A DNA stretch of 64,000 nt from Gammaproteobacteria bacterium (GTDB lineage: Bacteria > Pseudomonadota > Gammaproteobacteria > Pseudomonadales > Cellvibrionaceae): positions 1 to 64,000 of the forward strand of contig SEBV01000012.1 of NCBI GenBank assembly GCA_004172865.1, given 5' to 3'. Each line of letters begins with the position of its first letter. Positions within the stretch are counted from its first letter, which is position 1. Positions 1 to 9,313 of this stretch are shown here, piece by piece. Position numbers and translations under genes: made by a program. The notes under the pieces were generated by a model that saw only the letters and a program-made list of their open reading frames with translations, was not told the origin of the DNA and made no database searches.

Positions 1-281
1 TTATTAGGAGGAGGAGGTCTCTTTTGGTTTTGACTTTGATTAGGACCTTGGTAATTATACCCATTTTCTTTGGCATTCCTATCATAATTATATCCACCTT
101 GGTATCCATTTGCTCCTTGCATAGGATCCTTCATATCATAGCCATAACTATTTGTGGAATCCTTGATAACATTTTCATGAGAGTAAGCATCATAATTCAA
201 AACTTCTTCCTCTGCATAATAATCTATTGAATTATTACTTTGATTCTTTGAACCTGCTTGACTTCGTCTATGATAAGAAGA
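1..281 (-). other. Asn/Tyr/Gln-rich open frame, partial, doubtful gene
   Basis: On the minus strand a frame stays open from just inside a TAA (plus-strand bases 282-284) to the left edge. It reads as a low-complexity, hydrophilic peptide rich in Asn, Tyr, Gly, Gln and Asp and ends at the edge in four prolines. There is no ATG near its beginning. A TTG at 198-200 sits just after a purine-rich GAGGAAGAAG stretch, but that stretch also codes in the same frame. The base composition is AT-rich and unlike rne. It could be the start of a real gene that continues outside the window, a foreign fragment, or chance. I recognise no family. Confidence 0.2.
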
Positions 282-303
282 TTAGAATATTTGTATTTCA
301 GAA

Positions 304-333
304 AATAAAAACCGAGCAAGATGCTCGGTTTTT
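304..333 (-). terminator. rho-independent terminator downstream of rne
   Basis: An 8-bp perfect stem (arms 311-318 and 322-329, loop AGA) is flanked by an A-run on the left and a T-run on the right, so it can terminate in both directions. It lies 27 bp after the rne stop codon and would end the rne transcript. Confidence 0.8.
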
Positions 334-359
334 ATACATCACTTAACGAAATTTACAAA

Positions 360-3263
360 TTATTCATTTGCTTCATTCGCAGCTTGTTGTGCACGTTTTG
401 CCGCGCGCGGATCATTCGCAGGGCGAGTTATCGGGCGAGGGTTGTGTTCAACAATTGGCGGCAAGCTAGTATCGAGCGCTCGCGCCTGTTGGCGCACTGG
501 AGCTTCGGTTACGATTTGAATACTAGCAACTGGTTTAGGTGCTAGACGTGGGTCGTTACTCGCACGCACCGCAGTTGAATTGTTTTCGCCTTGCTCGCTT
601 AATGCTTCCTCAATAATTGGAGCCTTTTTGGTCGAAACCTCAGGAGCCATTGACTCGGTTATTTGTGAGTTATCACTTGTTGGAAGTGCTGCTGCAACAA
701 CTCGCTGAGTTTCTACTGGCGCTTGAACAGCTGGAGCCTCTACGAAAGCTTTTGGAGCTTCAATAACAGTTTCAACTGCTGAAGGTTCAGTGCGAACTTC
801 AGGTGCTAAATCAGCTTCGCGGGTTCCAGAAATCGCTGCCGCCAAGTTAGATTCAATAGCCGCTAATTCATGCTTGTGCTCTTTTGCGGGAGCAATAACA
901 TCTTGTGGCTCTTGAACGCCAGCGGATGATTGGATGGCTTCATGTATATCGTTTACTGTACTAACTGGTTGACTAGCTTGTTCAGTTTCACCGCCAGCAA
1001 ATTGAATTTCATTTTGTTGCTCAACCGGAGCTCCACTATCATCACGGCGTGAGCGGCGACGTTGTTGTGAGCGTGTACGACGACCAGCAGGGCGTTTTGC
1101 AGGACGATCATCATCACCATCAAATTGCACAACATCAGCATCAACCGCTACCGGTAAATTAGTTTCCAGTACTTCCTCTATAACAGCAGGTTTCGGCTGG
1201 TGGTGACGCGGTTCTCTCGGTTCGCGATTTTCGCGCGGCTGACGATTATTTCTGTTGTTGCGATTTTCACGTACTTCACCAGAATTCTCTGATGCTTCAC
1301 GTTGATTATCGCGCGAATTATCGCGTTGATTATTTTGATTGTGACGTTGACCGCCTTGTTGATTATTGCGTGGCTCACGCACTTCTGCACCGTCGCGCTC
1401 ATTAGATGGACGAGAGTTGGTAGAGGGAGTGCGTGGCTCAAGGTTATCGCTAATATCGTTCACGTCTTTGCGATCACGGCGACCGCGAGTGTCACGACGG
1501 TTGCGGTTTTGGCTTTGATTGCGATTGCGGTTGTTTGGGCGAGTATTTTCGCGTTTAACAGTTGTGCTTTTCTCTTCAGTCTCGCCACCAAAAATTCCGG
1601 AGATCGAGCTGATTATGCGTGCAAGCAAGCCAGGATTTTTCACAGGTTCCGGTGCTGGAGCAGGCTGGGAAGGAGCTATAGGTTGAACCGCAGGCTTATT
1701 GACGACTAAAGGCTTAGCTTCTGCTTCCTCTTCTTTAGCTTCGTCGATATGAGAAACAATTTTGTAGCTGGTTTCGAGGGTGCCTTCGTCGTCGTCACGC
1801 AAGCGTTGAACTTCGAAATGTGGAGTCATCATGTCCGCATTTGGCACTATCACTACACGAGTGCTATTGCGTGTTTCAATGCTTGAAATGGTTTTGCGTT
1901 TTTCATTGAGCAGATAGGTGGCAACAGAAATAGGGCAGATCGCACGAATTTCCACGCTGCGCTCCTTTTGCGCTTCGTCTTCAACCAAGCGGAGAATAGA
2001 AAGTGCGAGTGAGCGGGTGCCACGAATAGTACCTTGGCCTTCGCAGCGTGGGCATACTTTAGAGTGAGTTTCACCCAAAGATGGACGCAGGCGTTGACGC
2101 GACATTTCAAGTAAACCAAAGCGAGAAATACGACCAATTTGTACGCGGGCACGATCCATTAATAAGGCATCGCGCATACGGTTTTCAACTTCGCGTTGAT
2201 TGCGTACAGGCTGCATATCAATAAAATCGATAACCACTAAACCGCCCATATCGCGCAAACGCAATTGGCGGGCAATTTCGTCGGCCGCTTCGAGGTTGGT
2301 TTGCAGTGCGGTTTCTTCGATATCACTACCTTTAGTCGCACGCGATGAGTTGATGTCGATGGCAATCATTGCTTCGGTAACGTCGATGACAATCGAGCCG
2401 CCGGATGGCAATTTCACTTCGCGTTGGAATGCGGTTTCAATCTGGCTTTCAATTTGGTAGCGATTGAAGAGCGGAATATCGTCCTGATATAGTTTCACTT
2501 TGCTGCTGTAATTCGGCATTACTTGCTGAATAAATCCTGCAGCTAAGTCAAAAGCTTCTTTATTATCAACAAAAATTTCGCCGATGTCCTGACGCAAATA
2601 ATCGCGAATAGCGCGAATGATGACGTTACTTTCCTGGAATAGGAAGTTTGGTGCTGGGTCTTTTTTAGCCGCGGTATCAATCGAATCCCATAGTTGCAGC
2701 AGATAGTTTAAATCCCATTGCAATTCTTCAGCACTGCGACCAACACCGGCGGTGCGGATAATCACACCCATGCCCTGTGGAACTTCGATTGCGCCCAGTG
2801 CATCTTTCAAATCAGCGCGTTCTTCACCTTCAATGCGACGCGAAATTCCGCCAGCGCGAGGGTTGTTTGGCATTAACACCAGATAGCGACCAGCAAGGCT
2901 TACAAATGTAGTCAAAGCTGCGCCCTTGTTGCCGCGCTCTTCTTTGTCGATTTGTACGATCACTTCGGTGCCTTCCTTCAGCACGTCTTTGATTTTGATG
3001 CGGCCATCGGAATCGCCGGGATTCTTGGTGAAGTATTCGCGGGAGATTTCTTTCAGGGGGAGGAAACCGTGACGCTCTGCGCCGTAATCTACGAAAGCTG
3101 CTTCAAGGCTGGGCTCGACGCGGGTGATTCTGCCTTTGTAAATATTTGATTTTTTTTGTTCGCGGTTGCGATTCTCAATATCCAGGTCGTATAGCCATTG
3201 GCCGTCAACCAGTGCAACGCGCAACTCTTCAGGTTGGGTTGCATTAATGAGCATTCTTTTCAT
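360..3263 (-). CDS. rne: Ribonuclease E
   Basis: This is the essential endoribonuclease of mRNA decay and rRNA/tRNA processing, and the scaffold of the degradosome at the inner membrane. The protein starts [10 protein letters not shown] as in E. coli. An upstream in-frame ATG at 3276-3278 exists, but only the ATG at 3261-3263 has an AGG-type ribosome site and the family N-terminus, giving 967 residues. Visible in order are the S1 domain (about residues 35-125), the RNase E/G catalytic core with aspartates in IAIDINSS and VVIDFIDM, and the zinc-link CPRC. A long, disordered Arg/Asn/Gln-rich C-terminal half follows, with Ala/Pro/Glu-rich tracts. The catalytic half is highly conserved; the tail is variable in all species. 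The gene is transcribed alone, behind a long leader, with its own terminator. Confidence 0.98.
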   Translation of the reverse strand: MKRMLINATQPEELRVALVDGQWLYDLDIENRNREQKKSNIYKGRITRVEPSLEAAFVDYGAERHGFLPLKEISREYFTKNPGDSDGRIKIKDVLKEGTEVIVQIDKEERGNKGAALTTFVSLAGRYLVLMPNNPRAGGISRRIEGEERADLKDALGAIEVPQGMGVIIRTAGVGRSAEELQWDLNYLLQLWDSIDTAAKKDPAPNFLFQESNVIIRAIRDYLRQDIGEIFVDNKEAFDLAAGFIQQVMPNYSSKVKLYQDDIPLFNRYQIESQIETAFQREVKLPSGGSIVIDVTEAMIAIDINSSRATKGSDIEETALQTNLEAADEIARQLRLRDMGGLVVIDFIDMQPVRNQREVENRMRDALLMDRARVQIGRISRFGLLEMSRQRLRPSLGETHSKVCPRCEGQGTIRGTRSLALSILRLVEDEAQKERSVEIRAICPISVATYLLNEKRKTISSIETRNSTRVVIVPNADMMTPHFEVQRLRDDDEGTLETSYKIVSHIDEAKEEEAEAKPLVVNKPAVQPIAPSQPAPAPEPVKNPGLLARIISSISGIFGGETEEKSTTVKRENTRPNNRNRNQSQNRNRRDTRGRRDRKDVNDISDNLEPRTPSTNSRPSNERDGAEVREPRNNQQGGQRHNQNNQRDNSRDNQREASENSGEVRENRNNRNNRQPRENREPREPRHHQPKPAVIEEVLETNLPVAVDADVVQFDGDDDRPAKRPAGRRTRSQQRRRSRRDDSGAPVEQQNEIQFAGGETEQASQPVSTVNDIHEAIQSSAGVQEPQDVIAPAKEHKHELAAIESNLAAAISGTREADLAPEVRTEPSAVETVIEAPKAFVEAPAVQAPVETQRVVAAALPTSDNSQITESMAPEVSTKKAPIIEEALSEQGENNSTAVRASNDPRLAPKPVASIQIVTEAPVRQQARALDTSLPPIVEHNPRPITRPANDPRAAKRAQQAANEANE

Positions 3264-4096
3264 GTTGTACCTAATCATTTAGTGAATGCGATAGCAAACT
3301 AAGCGGTTAGGTTAACGCGGATGGTTTTGTGCAACCTTATGGACTAATGCGCTACAAAAATTGCTCGCAATAGCGGTTGGTGAGGCTAGTACAGAGTAGT
3401 CGCTACACAGCGTCTGCATTAATTTATCCCAAGTAAATGCTCGGGCAACCTCATTTAACTCGCAGAGGTAAATAAATCTACCTGGAATCTATTCATTTTT
3501 AGCGTAATCGCGTTGTTTGGCTGGCATTTGCGCCAGTTAGCAAATGGCATTCATCCATTTGCGACACAGCCATAAACAGCTGAACTGACTTATTGTTTCA
3601 AAAGAAATCAATGTATAAATCAGTTAGGAATCAAACATTTATAATTACTATTTAATGTGCGATTCAAGTTTAAAAGATCAATATGTCTCGGATTTATTGG
3701 GTGCTGCACAGAGTGTTTGCACCTCGAATCCATAATTAACAACTACGAATTAACAAATAGAACGCAGAGTTCAACAAAACATCAAGTTAACAATAACGAC
3801 TTTATTTGCCAGCGCAATTGTTAAGGTGCCTAAACTACTTTTAGCCAGGTCACCAAGTTGGTTTCGCTTGTAATCCAGTTTGCCTTTTGCTCTTGGCGTG
3901 GCGTCACTGGCTCACTCTGCTGTCAGCGGTATTTCCTAGCGGTGCGCCTTAGATTAATAAGCTGATGCGGTTAATGAAACGGCATTAGGTATTAAAGCAA
4001 CTGCGCGACCCGGAAACCAGCCTGGATCAGCCGATTGACTATAGCAGCTATAAAGCATTGCAGCAATCTCAAGTGCCCTGAGCGCTAACTTGGGTT
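3264..4096. promoter_or_regulatory. 833-bp rne/rluC divergent intergenic region
   Basis: No convincing coding frame was found here. It must contain the promoters of both rne (minus) and rluC (plus). In enterobacteria rne is autoregulated through a leader of about 360 nt, so the length is consistent with a comparable leader, though that is inference. I see paired hairpins at 3521-3561 and no clear sigma-70 promoter for rluC. Confidence 0.5.
3521..3561 (-). promoter_or_regulatory. two adjacent hairpins in the rne leader
   Basis: There are two small perfect stems side by side: 3521-3525 with 3532-3536 (CTGGC/GCCAG), and 3541-3547 with 3555-3561 (CAAATGG/CCATTTG). They lie about 260-300 nt upstream of the rne start, where the autoregulatory hairpins of the enterobacterial rne leader would be expected. 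No primary-sequence match to the enterobacterial element is claimed. Confidence 0.3.
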
Positions 4097-5119
4097 ATGA
4101 TGCGCGACATGAAAACATCTCCCGAAAATCAATCCCTTACGAATAAGTCTGCACCTCCATCGCAGGTTAGCTTTGCACTTATTGATGAGGATCAAGCTGG
4201 CCAGCGCCTTGATAATTTTTTAATGACGCGTCTTAAAGGCGTGCCCAAATCGCGTATCTATAACATTATTCGCAAAGGCGAAGTGCGGGTTAATAAAGGG
4301 CGGTCGAAGCCGGATTATAAAATTCTTAAAGGCGATGAAATTCGCATTCCTCCGGTTCGGATCGCCGAAAAAGAGCTAGCAGCCAAGCCTAGCAATGCAA
4401 TGACCAGCTTGTTGGAAAACTCTGTGTTGTTTGAAAATGAGGGGTTGCTTGTTATCAATAAGCCGCCTGGGCTTGCGGTACATGGGGGAAGCGGGATAAG
4501 TCTTGGCTTAATTGAAACCTTGCGGCAAATGCGACCGGATGCGCGTTATCTGGAGCTTATCCATCGTCTTGATCGTGACACTTCAGGCTGCATTATGATC
4601 GCCAAGAAGCGCAGTATTCTTCGTCATCTACAGGCAGCATTGCGTGAGAAAAACACCAGTGGTATCACTAAAGTCTACCAGGCATTGGTGATCGGACAAT
4701 GGCCGCAAACTTGTCGTCGAGTGGATGCACCATTGCTTAAGATTGAGGTGGCAGATGATGAGCGCGTAGTTAAGGTTCATGCCGATGGGAAACCAAGTCT
4801 CACAGAATTTAAACTTCTCAGTGCCTATACAAACTGTTCTCTAGTGGAGGCTCGGCCTATTACCGGAAGGACTCACCAGATTCGTGTACATGCCAAGCAT
4901 ATGGGCCATAGTTTGGTTGGCGACGAAAAGTACGGTGATGATAATTTCAATAAGCAGATGCGAAATGTGGGTGTAAAACGTCTGTTTCTACACGCTGCTG
5001 AGCTGGGGTTTTATCTGCCCGATGCAAAAGAGAAAACCATTGTTAAGGCACCTTTGGCAGCAGATTTAGCTGCCGTAATTTCAAAACTATTACCACTTAA
5101 ACCATTGCCGCTTGAATAG
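4097..5119 (+). CDS. rluC: 23S rRNA pseudouridine synthase C
   Basis: RluC converts specific uridines of 23S rRNA (955, 2504 and 2580 in E. coli) to pseudouridine. The 340-residue protein has an N-terminal S4 RNA-binding domain (about residues 35-95). The RluA-type catalytic domain carries the signature HRLDRDTSG with the catalytic aspartate near residue 157, followed by GRTHQIRVH. Three in-frame ATGs lie within the first five codons (4097, 4100, 4109) and none has a strong ribosome site, so the start may be off by a few codons. Its place next to divergent rne is the same as in E. coli and Pseudomonas, which favours RluC over the paralogues RluA and RluD. Confidence 0.93.
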   Translation: MMRDMKTSPENQSLTNKSAPPSQVSFALIDEDQAGQRLDNFLMTRLKGVPKSRIYNIIRKGEVRVNKGRSKPDYKILKGDEIRIPPVRIAEKELAAKPSNAMTSLLENSVLFENEGLLVINKPPGLAVHGGSGISLGLIETLRQMRPDARYLELIHRLDRDTSGCIMIAKKRSILRHLQAALREKNTSGITKVYQALVIGQWPQTCRRVDAPLLKIEVADDERVVKVHADGKPSLTEFKLLSAYTNCSLVEARPITGRTHQIRVHAKHMGHSLVGDEKYGDDNFNKQMRNVGVKRLFLHAAELGFYLPDAKEKTIVKAPLAADLAAVISKLLPLKPLPLE

Positions 5120-5136
5120 TTGACTGGAGACGTTCC

Positions 5137-5781
5137 TTGTTATTTATTTTTGATTGGGATGGAACCCTGATAGATTCCAAAGCCAAAATTACCCAATCCA
5201 TGCAGTTGGCCGCCGAAAATATGGGTTGGGAGCCGTTGGTTGATCACTTGATCCACAATATTATCGGGCTTGGTCTGCCGGAGGCGATTCAGCGCTTGTA
5301 TCCAGCTATTAATGATGTAGAGCGCGCGCAATTACGCCAGTTTTATGCGGAAAACTTTATTCGTCTCGATAAGAAAAAATCTTCTGATTTTTTCCCCTTG
5401 GTCAGAGAGACTTTGGCGGAGTTACGAAATAAAGGCCATCACCTAGCGATTGCTACTGGTAAAAATCGCAAGGGGTTGGACCGCATTCTAGGTGATCTCG
5501 GCATGAGCGATTATTTTGACGCTACCCGTTGTGCCGATGAAACTGCTTCAAAGCCGCATCCTTTAATGCTTGAAGAGTTGTTGGCGCACTTTGCAGTTCT
5601 TGCCGAGGATTCAGTCATGATTGGTGATACTGAATATGACATGGAAATGGCAATGCGCATAAATATGCCGCGTATCGCCGTGAGTTACGGCGCGCATCAT
5701 ATTGATCGCTTGCATCAATATAAGCCGGAGTTGTGTATGGATCAGTTCAGTCAATTGCTAGAGTGGCAAAAGCTTAAGTAG
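5137..5781 (+). CDS. HAD-superfamily phosphatase, Gph-like
   Basis: This is a 214-residue hydrolase of the phosphoglycolate phosphatase-like branch. All four HAD motifs are visible: DWDGT (nucleophile aspartate, residues 6-10), ATGK (motif II threonine), the lysine in SKPHP, and GDTEYDM with acidic metal ligands. A cap region sits between motifs I and II. The start is a TTG at 5137, supported by TGGAGA six bases upstream and because the catalytic motif begins at residue 6. It follows rluC by 17 bp, as in pseudomonads, so the two are probably co-transcribed. The substrate cannot be told from sequence. Its last 8 bases overlap the convergent maf gene. Confidence 0.88.
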   Translation: MLFIFDWDGTLIDSKAKITQSMQLAAENMGWEPLVDHLIHNIIGLGLPEAIQRLYPAINDVERAQLRQFYAENFIRLDKKKSSDFFPLVRETLAELRNKGHHLAIATGKNRKGLDRILGDLGMSDYFDATRCADETASKPHPLMLEELLAHFAVLAEDSVMIGDTEYDMEMAMRINMPRIAVSYGAHHIDRLHQYKPELCMDQFSQLLEWQKLK

Positions 5782-6379
5782 AAAGTTTTTTGGTTGCGAG
5801 TACTAAAGGATCTACCCCTTCATTATTAAGCATCTCTATCAGCCGAATAAGAGGTAGGCCGATGAGTGTGTTTGGATCATCACCGCTAAGTTTAGTGAAG
5901 AGTGCAATTCCTAATCCTTCACATTTAAAACTGCCAGCGCAATCGTAGGGTTGCTCGTAGTTCAGGTAGTAATGTATTTGTTCATCACTCAGTATTTTAA
6001 AATTTACTGTAAATTCTTCAACACTGCTTTGAATGTTGTTAGTTTGGGTGTTGAGTAGGCATATCCCTGTTTTGAAAATAACTTGTTGTCCGCTCGCTGC
6101 ACGTAATTGCGCAAATGCTCGTTCATAGTTGTGCGGCTTACCAAGAATATCGTCGCCCAATACGGCAACTTGATCAGAGCCTACAATAAGATGAGCTGGA
6201 TATTGCGTGGCCAAAGCGTTTGCTTTTGCGATAGCGAGCCGCTCCACGAGCATATCCGCACTTTCATTGGGTAAAGGCGATTCATCAATATCCGGGCTGG
6301 CCCAATCGAAATGCAATCCAAGCTTTTTTAATAGGTCGCGTCGATAAGCAGAGCTGGAGGCCAATAATATAGGTTGCAT
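5774..6379 (-). CDS. maf: Maf-family nucleotide pyrophosphatase (YceF type)
   Basis: Maf proteins are house-cleaning nucleoside triphosphate pyrophosphatases that remove modified nucleotides. The YceF subgroup prefers m7GTP. The 201-residue protein has the N-terminal LASSSAYRRDLL motif, the DIDE substrate loop and VGSDQV with the catalytic aspartate. The location between rluC and yceD is the E. coli yceF position, which is why the YceF subtype is preferred. The gene runs opposite to its neighbours: its 3' end overlaps the HAD phosphatase by 8 bp, and its 5' end is divergent from yceD. Confidence 0.9.
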   Translation of the reverse strand: MQPILLASSSAYRRDLLKKLGLHFDWASPDIDESPLPNESADMLVERLAIAKANALATQYPAHLIVGSDQVAVLGDDILGKPHNYERAFAQLRAASGQQVIFKTGICLLNTQTNNIQSSVEEFTVNFKILSDEQIHYYLNYEQPYDCAGSFKCEGLGIALFTKLSGDDPNTLIGLPLIRLIEMLNNEGVDPLVLATKKLST

Positions 6380-6501
6380 AGGAACTCAACAGGCGAAAAA
6401 CCATAAATAGAGTGTCAATTCTACCTGCAACACACTAAATAGAGCTATTTCCGGAGTTTTTCTTTGACAGACGCAGGGCAGATCCCTATGATGGCGCGCT
6501 T

Positions 6502-7038
6502 ATGTTTAAGACCCCCTCACTAAAGCCTCTGCCAAAGCAGGGAGACCCCCGAAAATTTGCCCAACAAGGCATTTCACTTCAAGGGTTTGTACCTGTAGCT
6601 GAGCTGCCAAGATTGGCCGCTTCAGTTGAAGAAGCTACCGGAGAAATCCAGGTAGATCTAGTATTTGGTATTAGTGTGGAGAAGAAAAAGGTCGTTACTG
6701 GCCGGGCATCAGGTGAGCTTGTATTGGTTTGCCAACGTTGTCTGGATAAAGTAAGTGTACCGGTTGAAAGTGATATCTCGCTAGGTATTGTATGGGATGA
6801 AGAAGGTGCTGAGGCTTTGCCAGAGTATCTCGACCCATGGATTACCGGCGAAGGTGTAGCAGACCTTTACGATATGATCGAAGAGGAAATGCTGTTAAGT
6901 TTACCTAAGGTTGCTTACCACGAAGAGCCATGCGTTGATCGCCAACTTTTCACCAGTGGTAAACCAGTCGAAGTAAAGAAAACGAAAAACCCATTTCAGG
7001 TGTTGGAACAACTTAAGGGCTCGCCGAAACAAGATTAA
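6502..7038 (+). CDS. yceD: YceD/DUF177 family protein, 23S rRNA accumulation
   Basis: YceD (DUF177) is needed for normal 23S rRNA levels and is almost always encoded just before rpmF, as here (61 bp gap). The 178-residue protein has the family core with the CQRC motif near residue 75 and an acidic C-terminal half ending in a Lys-rich segment. The ATG at 6502 is the only plausible start, because the nearby ATGs at 6488 and 6491 are out of frame. No strong ribosome site precedes it. It is the likely first gene of the yceD-rpmF-plsX-fab operon. Confidence 0.92.
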   Translation: MFKTPSLKPLPKQGDPRKFAQQGISLQGFVPVAELPRLAASVEEATGEIQVDLVFGISVEKKKVVTGRASGELVLVCQRCLDKVSVPVESDISLGIVWDEEGAEALPEYLDPWITGEGVADLYDMIEEEMLLSLPKVAYHEEPCVDRQLFTSGKPVEVKKTKNPFQVLEQLKGSPKQD

Positions 7039-7099
7039 GCAATTGCAAAATCTCAGAGGCGCCCCGGTTTCAACGAGTAAGTAAATAGGAGTAGACCCC

Positions 7100-7282
7100 A
7101 TGGCAGTACAACAAAACAAAAAATCTCGTTCCAAGCGCGACATGCGTCGTTCACATGATGCATTGACTGGCCCAACGTTGTCAGTAGATGCAACTAGCGG
7201 TGAAAAGCACTTGCGTCACCACGTTACCGCAGACGGTTTTTACCGTGGCGTTAAAGTGATCGACAAAGGTAGCAACGAGTAA
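7100..7282 (+). CDS. rpmF: 50S ribosomal protein L32
   Basis: A 60-residue basic protein begins [20 protein letters not shown], which is the standard L32 N-terminus, and ends with the usual GVKVIDKG-type tail. A clear AGGAG site lies 9 bases before the ATG. L32 is part of the large ribosomal subunit. The linkage yceD-rpmF-plsX, which couples ribosome and lipid synthesis, is conserved across proteobacteria. The four-cysteine zinc motif seen in some L32 proteins is absent, as in E. coli. Confidence 0.98.
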   Translation: MAVQQNKKSRSKRDMRRSHDALTGPTLSVDATSGEKHLRHHVTADGFYRGVKVIDKGSNE

Positions 7283-7305
7283 GTTTTGAACAAGACGATT
7301 ACATC

Positions 7306-8322
7306 TTGTCTGAAAGAATTCGAATAGCGGTAGACGCTATGAGCGGGGACTTAGGTCCCCGCGTTGCTATTTCGGCTGCGCAAAAATTTACTGCTATCTA
7401 TCCTGATGTTGATCTTGTGCTGGTAGGCAACGAACAACAGCTGCTTAAATTCTCCTCTGTAAAAAAATTATCCCGGCAACGCATTACTATTACCAACGCA
7501 ACTGATGTTGTGGCGATGGATGAAGATCCCGTTTACGCGCTTCGCCATAAAAAAAATTCCTCCATGTGGATTGCCATCAATAGTCTCAATAATAATCTTG
7601 CCGATGCCTGCGTAAGTGCTGGTAATACGGGTGCATTGTTGGCGATTGGAAAATATTTATTAAAAACATTTCCCGGGGTAGAGCGTCCGGCAATTTGTAA
7701 GGCTATGCCTGCCGAACTTAAGCAAACTTATTTATTGGATTTAGGTGCAAATACCAATTGCATTGCTGAACATTTGTATCAATTTGCGTTGATGGGAAAA
7801 ATTTTGGCGTCGACTACCACTGCAAATCCGCGTATTGGTTTACTGAATATCGGTACAGAATCTTCTAAAGGCACAGATGTTATCAAGCAAACCCAAGAGC
7901 TTATAAAAGCTGATTTGCGTTTAAATTACGCGGGTTACGTTGAGGCAAATAAAATCTTTACCGGCGATGTTGACGTCATTGTGTGCGACGGATTTCATGG
8001 CAATATTGCCTTAAAAGCGAGTGAAGGTGCGGCGCGTTTTATTTCTAAAAAAATCCAGATAATATTTAAACAAAATTGGCTAGCGCGCTTTGCCGCATTT
8101 CTATTGTGGCCGCTGGTAAAACAACTTCGCACTGAGCTTGATCCTTCTCTGTACAATGGCGCGATCTTTTTAGGTCTACAAAAAGTTCTCGTTAAAAGTC
8201 ATGGCAATGCTAATAAAAAAGCTTTTATGCAAGCGTTGATAGTGGCGCGTGAACAAGTTATTCAAAATATTCCTGCTCGAATTCGACTAGAATTATTAAA
8301 CCAATCTATTCCTCAGCAATAA
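7306..8322 (+). CDS. plsX: Phosphate acyltransferase PlsX
   Basis: PlsX makes acyl-phosphate from acyl-ACP for phospholipid synthesis. The 338-residue protein starts with the family signature IAVDAMSGDLGPR near its N-terminus. It also has SAGNTGALL, LLDLGAN and CDGFHGN, typical of PlsX. The start is a TTG at 7306. The next ATG lies inside the conserved first strand and would delete it, so the TTG is almost certainly used, although no good ribosome site is visible. It follows rpmF by 23 bp and precedes fabD by 12 bp. In E. coli fabH would sit in that 12-bp gap. Confidence 0.96.
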   Translation: MSERIRIAVDAMSGDLGPRVAISAAQKFTAIYPDVDLVLVGNEQQLLKFSSVKKLSRQRITITNATDVVAMDEDPVYALRHKKNSSMWIAINSLNNNLADACVSAGNTGALLAIGKYLLKTFPGVERPAICKAMPAELKQTYLLDLGANTNCIAEHLYQFALMGKILASTTTANPRIGLLNIGTESSKGTDVIKQTQELIKADLRLNYAGYVEANKIFTGDVDVIVCDGFHGNIALKASEGAARFISKKIQIIFKQNWLARFAAFLLWPLVKQLRTELDPSLYNGAIFLGLQKVLVKSHGNANKKAFMQALIVAREQVIQNIPARIRLELLNQSIPQQ

Positions 8323-8334
8323 AGTAATTATCTT

Positions 8335-9276
8335 ATGACTCAACAAAATCTTGCGTTTGTATTTCCTGGTCAAGGCTCACAAAAAATCGGCATGCTCGCT
8401 GATTTAGCTGCGCAATATCCGGTAGTTTCTGAAACATTTTCGGAGGCTTCTAAGGTATTGGGTTACGATTTGTGGGATCTTGTTCAAAATGGCACACAAG
8501 AAGATATTAATTTAACTGAACGTACACAGCCGTTGCTGTTAACTGCAAGCGTTGCAGTTTGGCGTGTGTGGCAAGAAAAAAATGGGGCTCAACCAGCGCT
8601 CGTATCTGGCCACAGTTTAGGTGAATGGTCTGCGTTAGTTTGCGCCGGTGTTATTGAATTTGCTGACGCCGTAAAACTTGTACAACAGCGCGGGAAATTT
8701 ATGCAAGAAGCTGTGCCTGCAGGTCAAGGTGGCATGGCTGCGATTATTGGTTTGGATGATGCCGCTATTATCGAAGCTTGTAAAAAAGCAGAGCAGGGCG
8801 AAGTGGTTTCTGCCGTGAATTTTAATTCGCCCGGTCAAGTTGTTATTGCAGGTAGTGCTGCAGCAGTTGAGCGCGCGAGTGCTTTATGTAAAGAAGCAGG
8901 TGCTAAGCGTGCATTGCCTTTGCCTGTAAGCGCGCCATTTCATACATCATTGATGAAGCCTGCAGCAGATCGTTTGGCTGAGCAAGTTTTAGCAACAGAA
9001 TTCAAAGCGCCACAAATTCCGGTGGTTCACAATGTCACTGCGCAAACCGAAGTGAATCCTGAAAAAATTAAAGCCTTAATGATCGAACAGATTTACAGCG
9101 CTGTGCGTTGGGTGGAATGTGTTAACACTATTAGTGCTGCGGGAATAAATACGACTGTCGAGTGCGGCCCTGGAAAAGTTTTGTCGGGTTTAAATAAACG
9201 TATCAACGCCGACTTGATTACATTTTCGTTAGAAAAGCCCGAAGAAATCGATAATGTTTTGACGCAATTTAATTAA
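8335..9276 (+). CDS. fabD: Malonyl-CoA:ACP transacylase
   Basis: FabD loads malonyl groups onto acyl carrier protein for fatty-acid elongation. The 313-residue protein has the N-terminal FPGQGSQ, the nucleophile elbow GHSLGEW with Ser94, and the catalytic histidine His203 in APFHTSLM. Length and motif spacing match E. coli FabD. It is the third-last step before fabG in a tight operon (12 bp after plsX, 37 bp before fabG). The ribosome site is weak. Confidence 0.97.
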   Translation: MTQQNLAFVFPGQGSQKIGMLADLAAQYPVVSETFSEASKVLGYDLWDLVQNGTQEDINLTERTQPLLLTASVAVWRVWQEKNGAQPALVSGHSLGEWSALVCAGVIEFADAVKLVQQRGKFMQEAVPAGQGGMAAIIGLDDAAIIEACKKAEQGEVVSAVNFNSPGQVVIAGSAAAVERASALCKEAGAKRALPLPVSAPFHTSLMKPAADRLAEQVLATEFKAPQIPVVHNVTAQTEVNPEKIKALMIEQIYSAVRWVECVNTISAAGINTTVECGPGKVLSGLNKRINADLITFSLEKPEEIDNVLTQFN

Positions 9277-9313
9277 ATAAACTTAATCACAAAATGAATA
9301 AGAGAAATCGATT

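Noticed and set aside
1302-1709. 135-codon plus-strand frame opposite rne
   Set aside because: It lies wholly inside the low-complexity tail of rne in an antisense frame, with no ribosome site and no recognisable protein.
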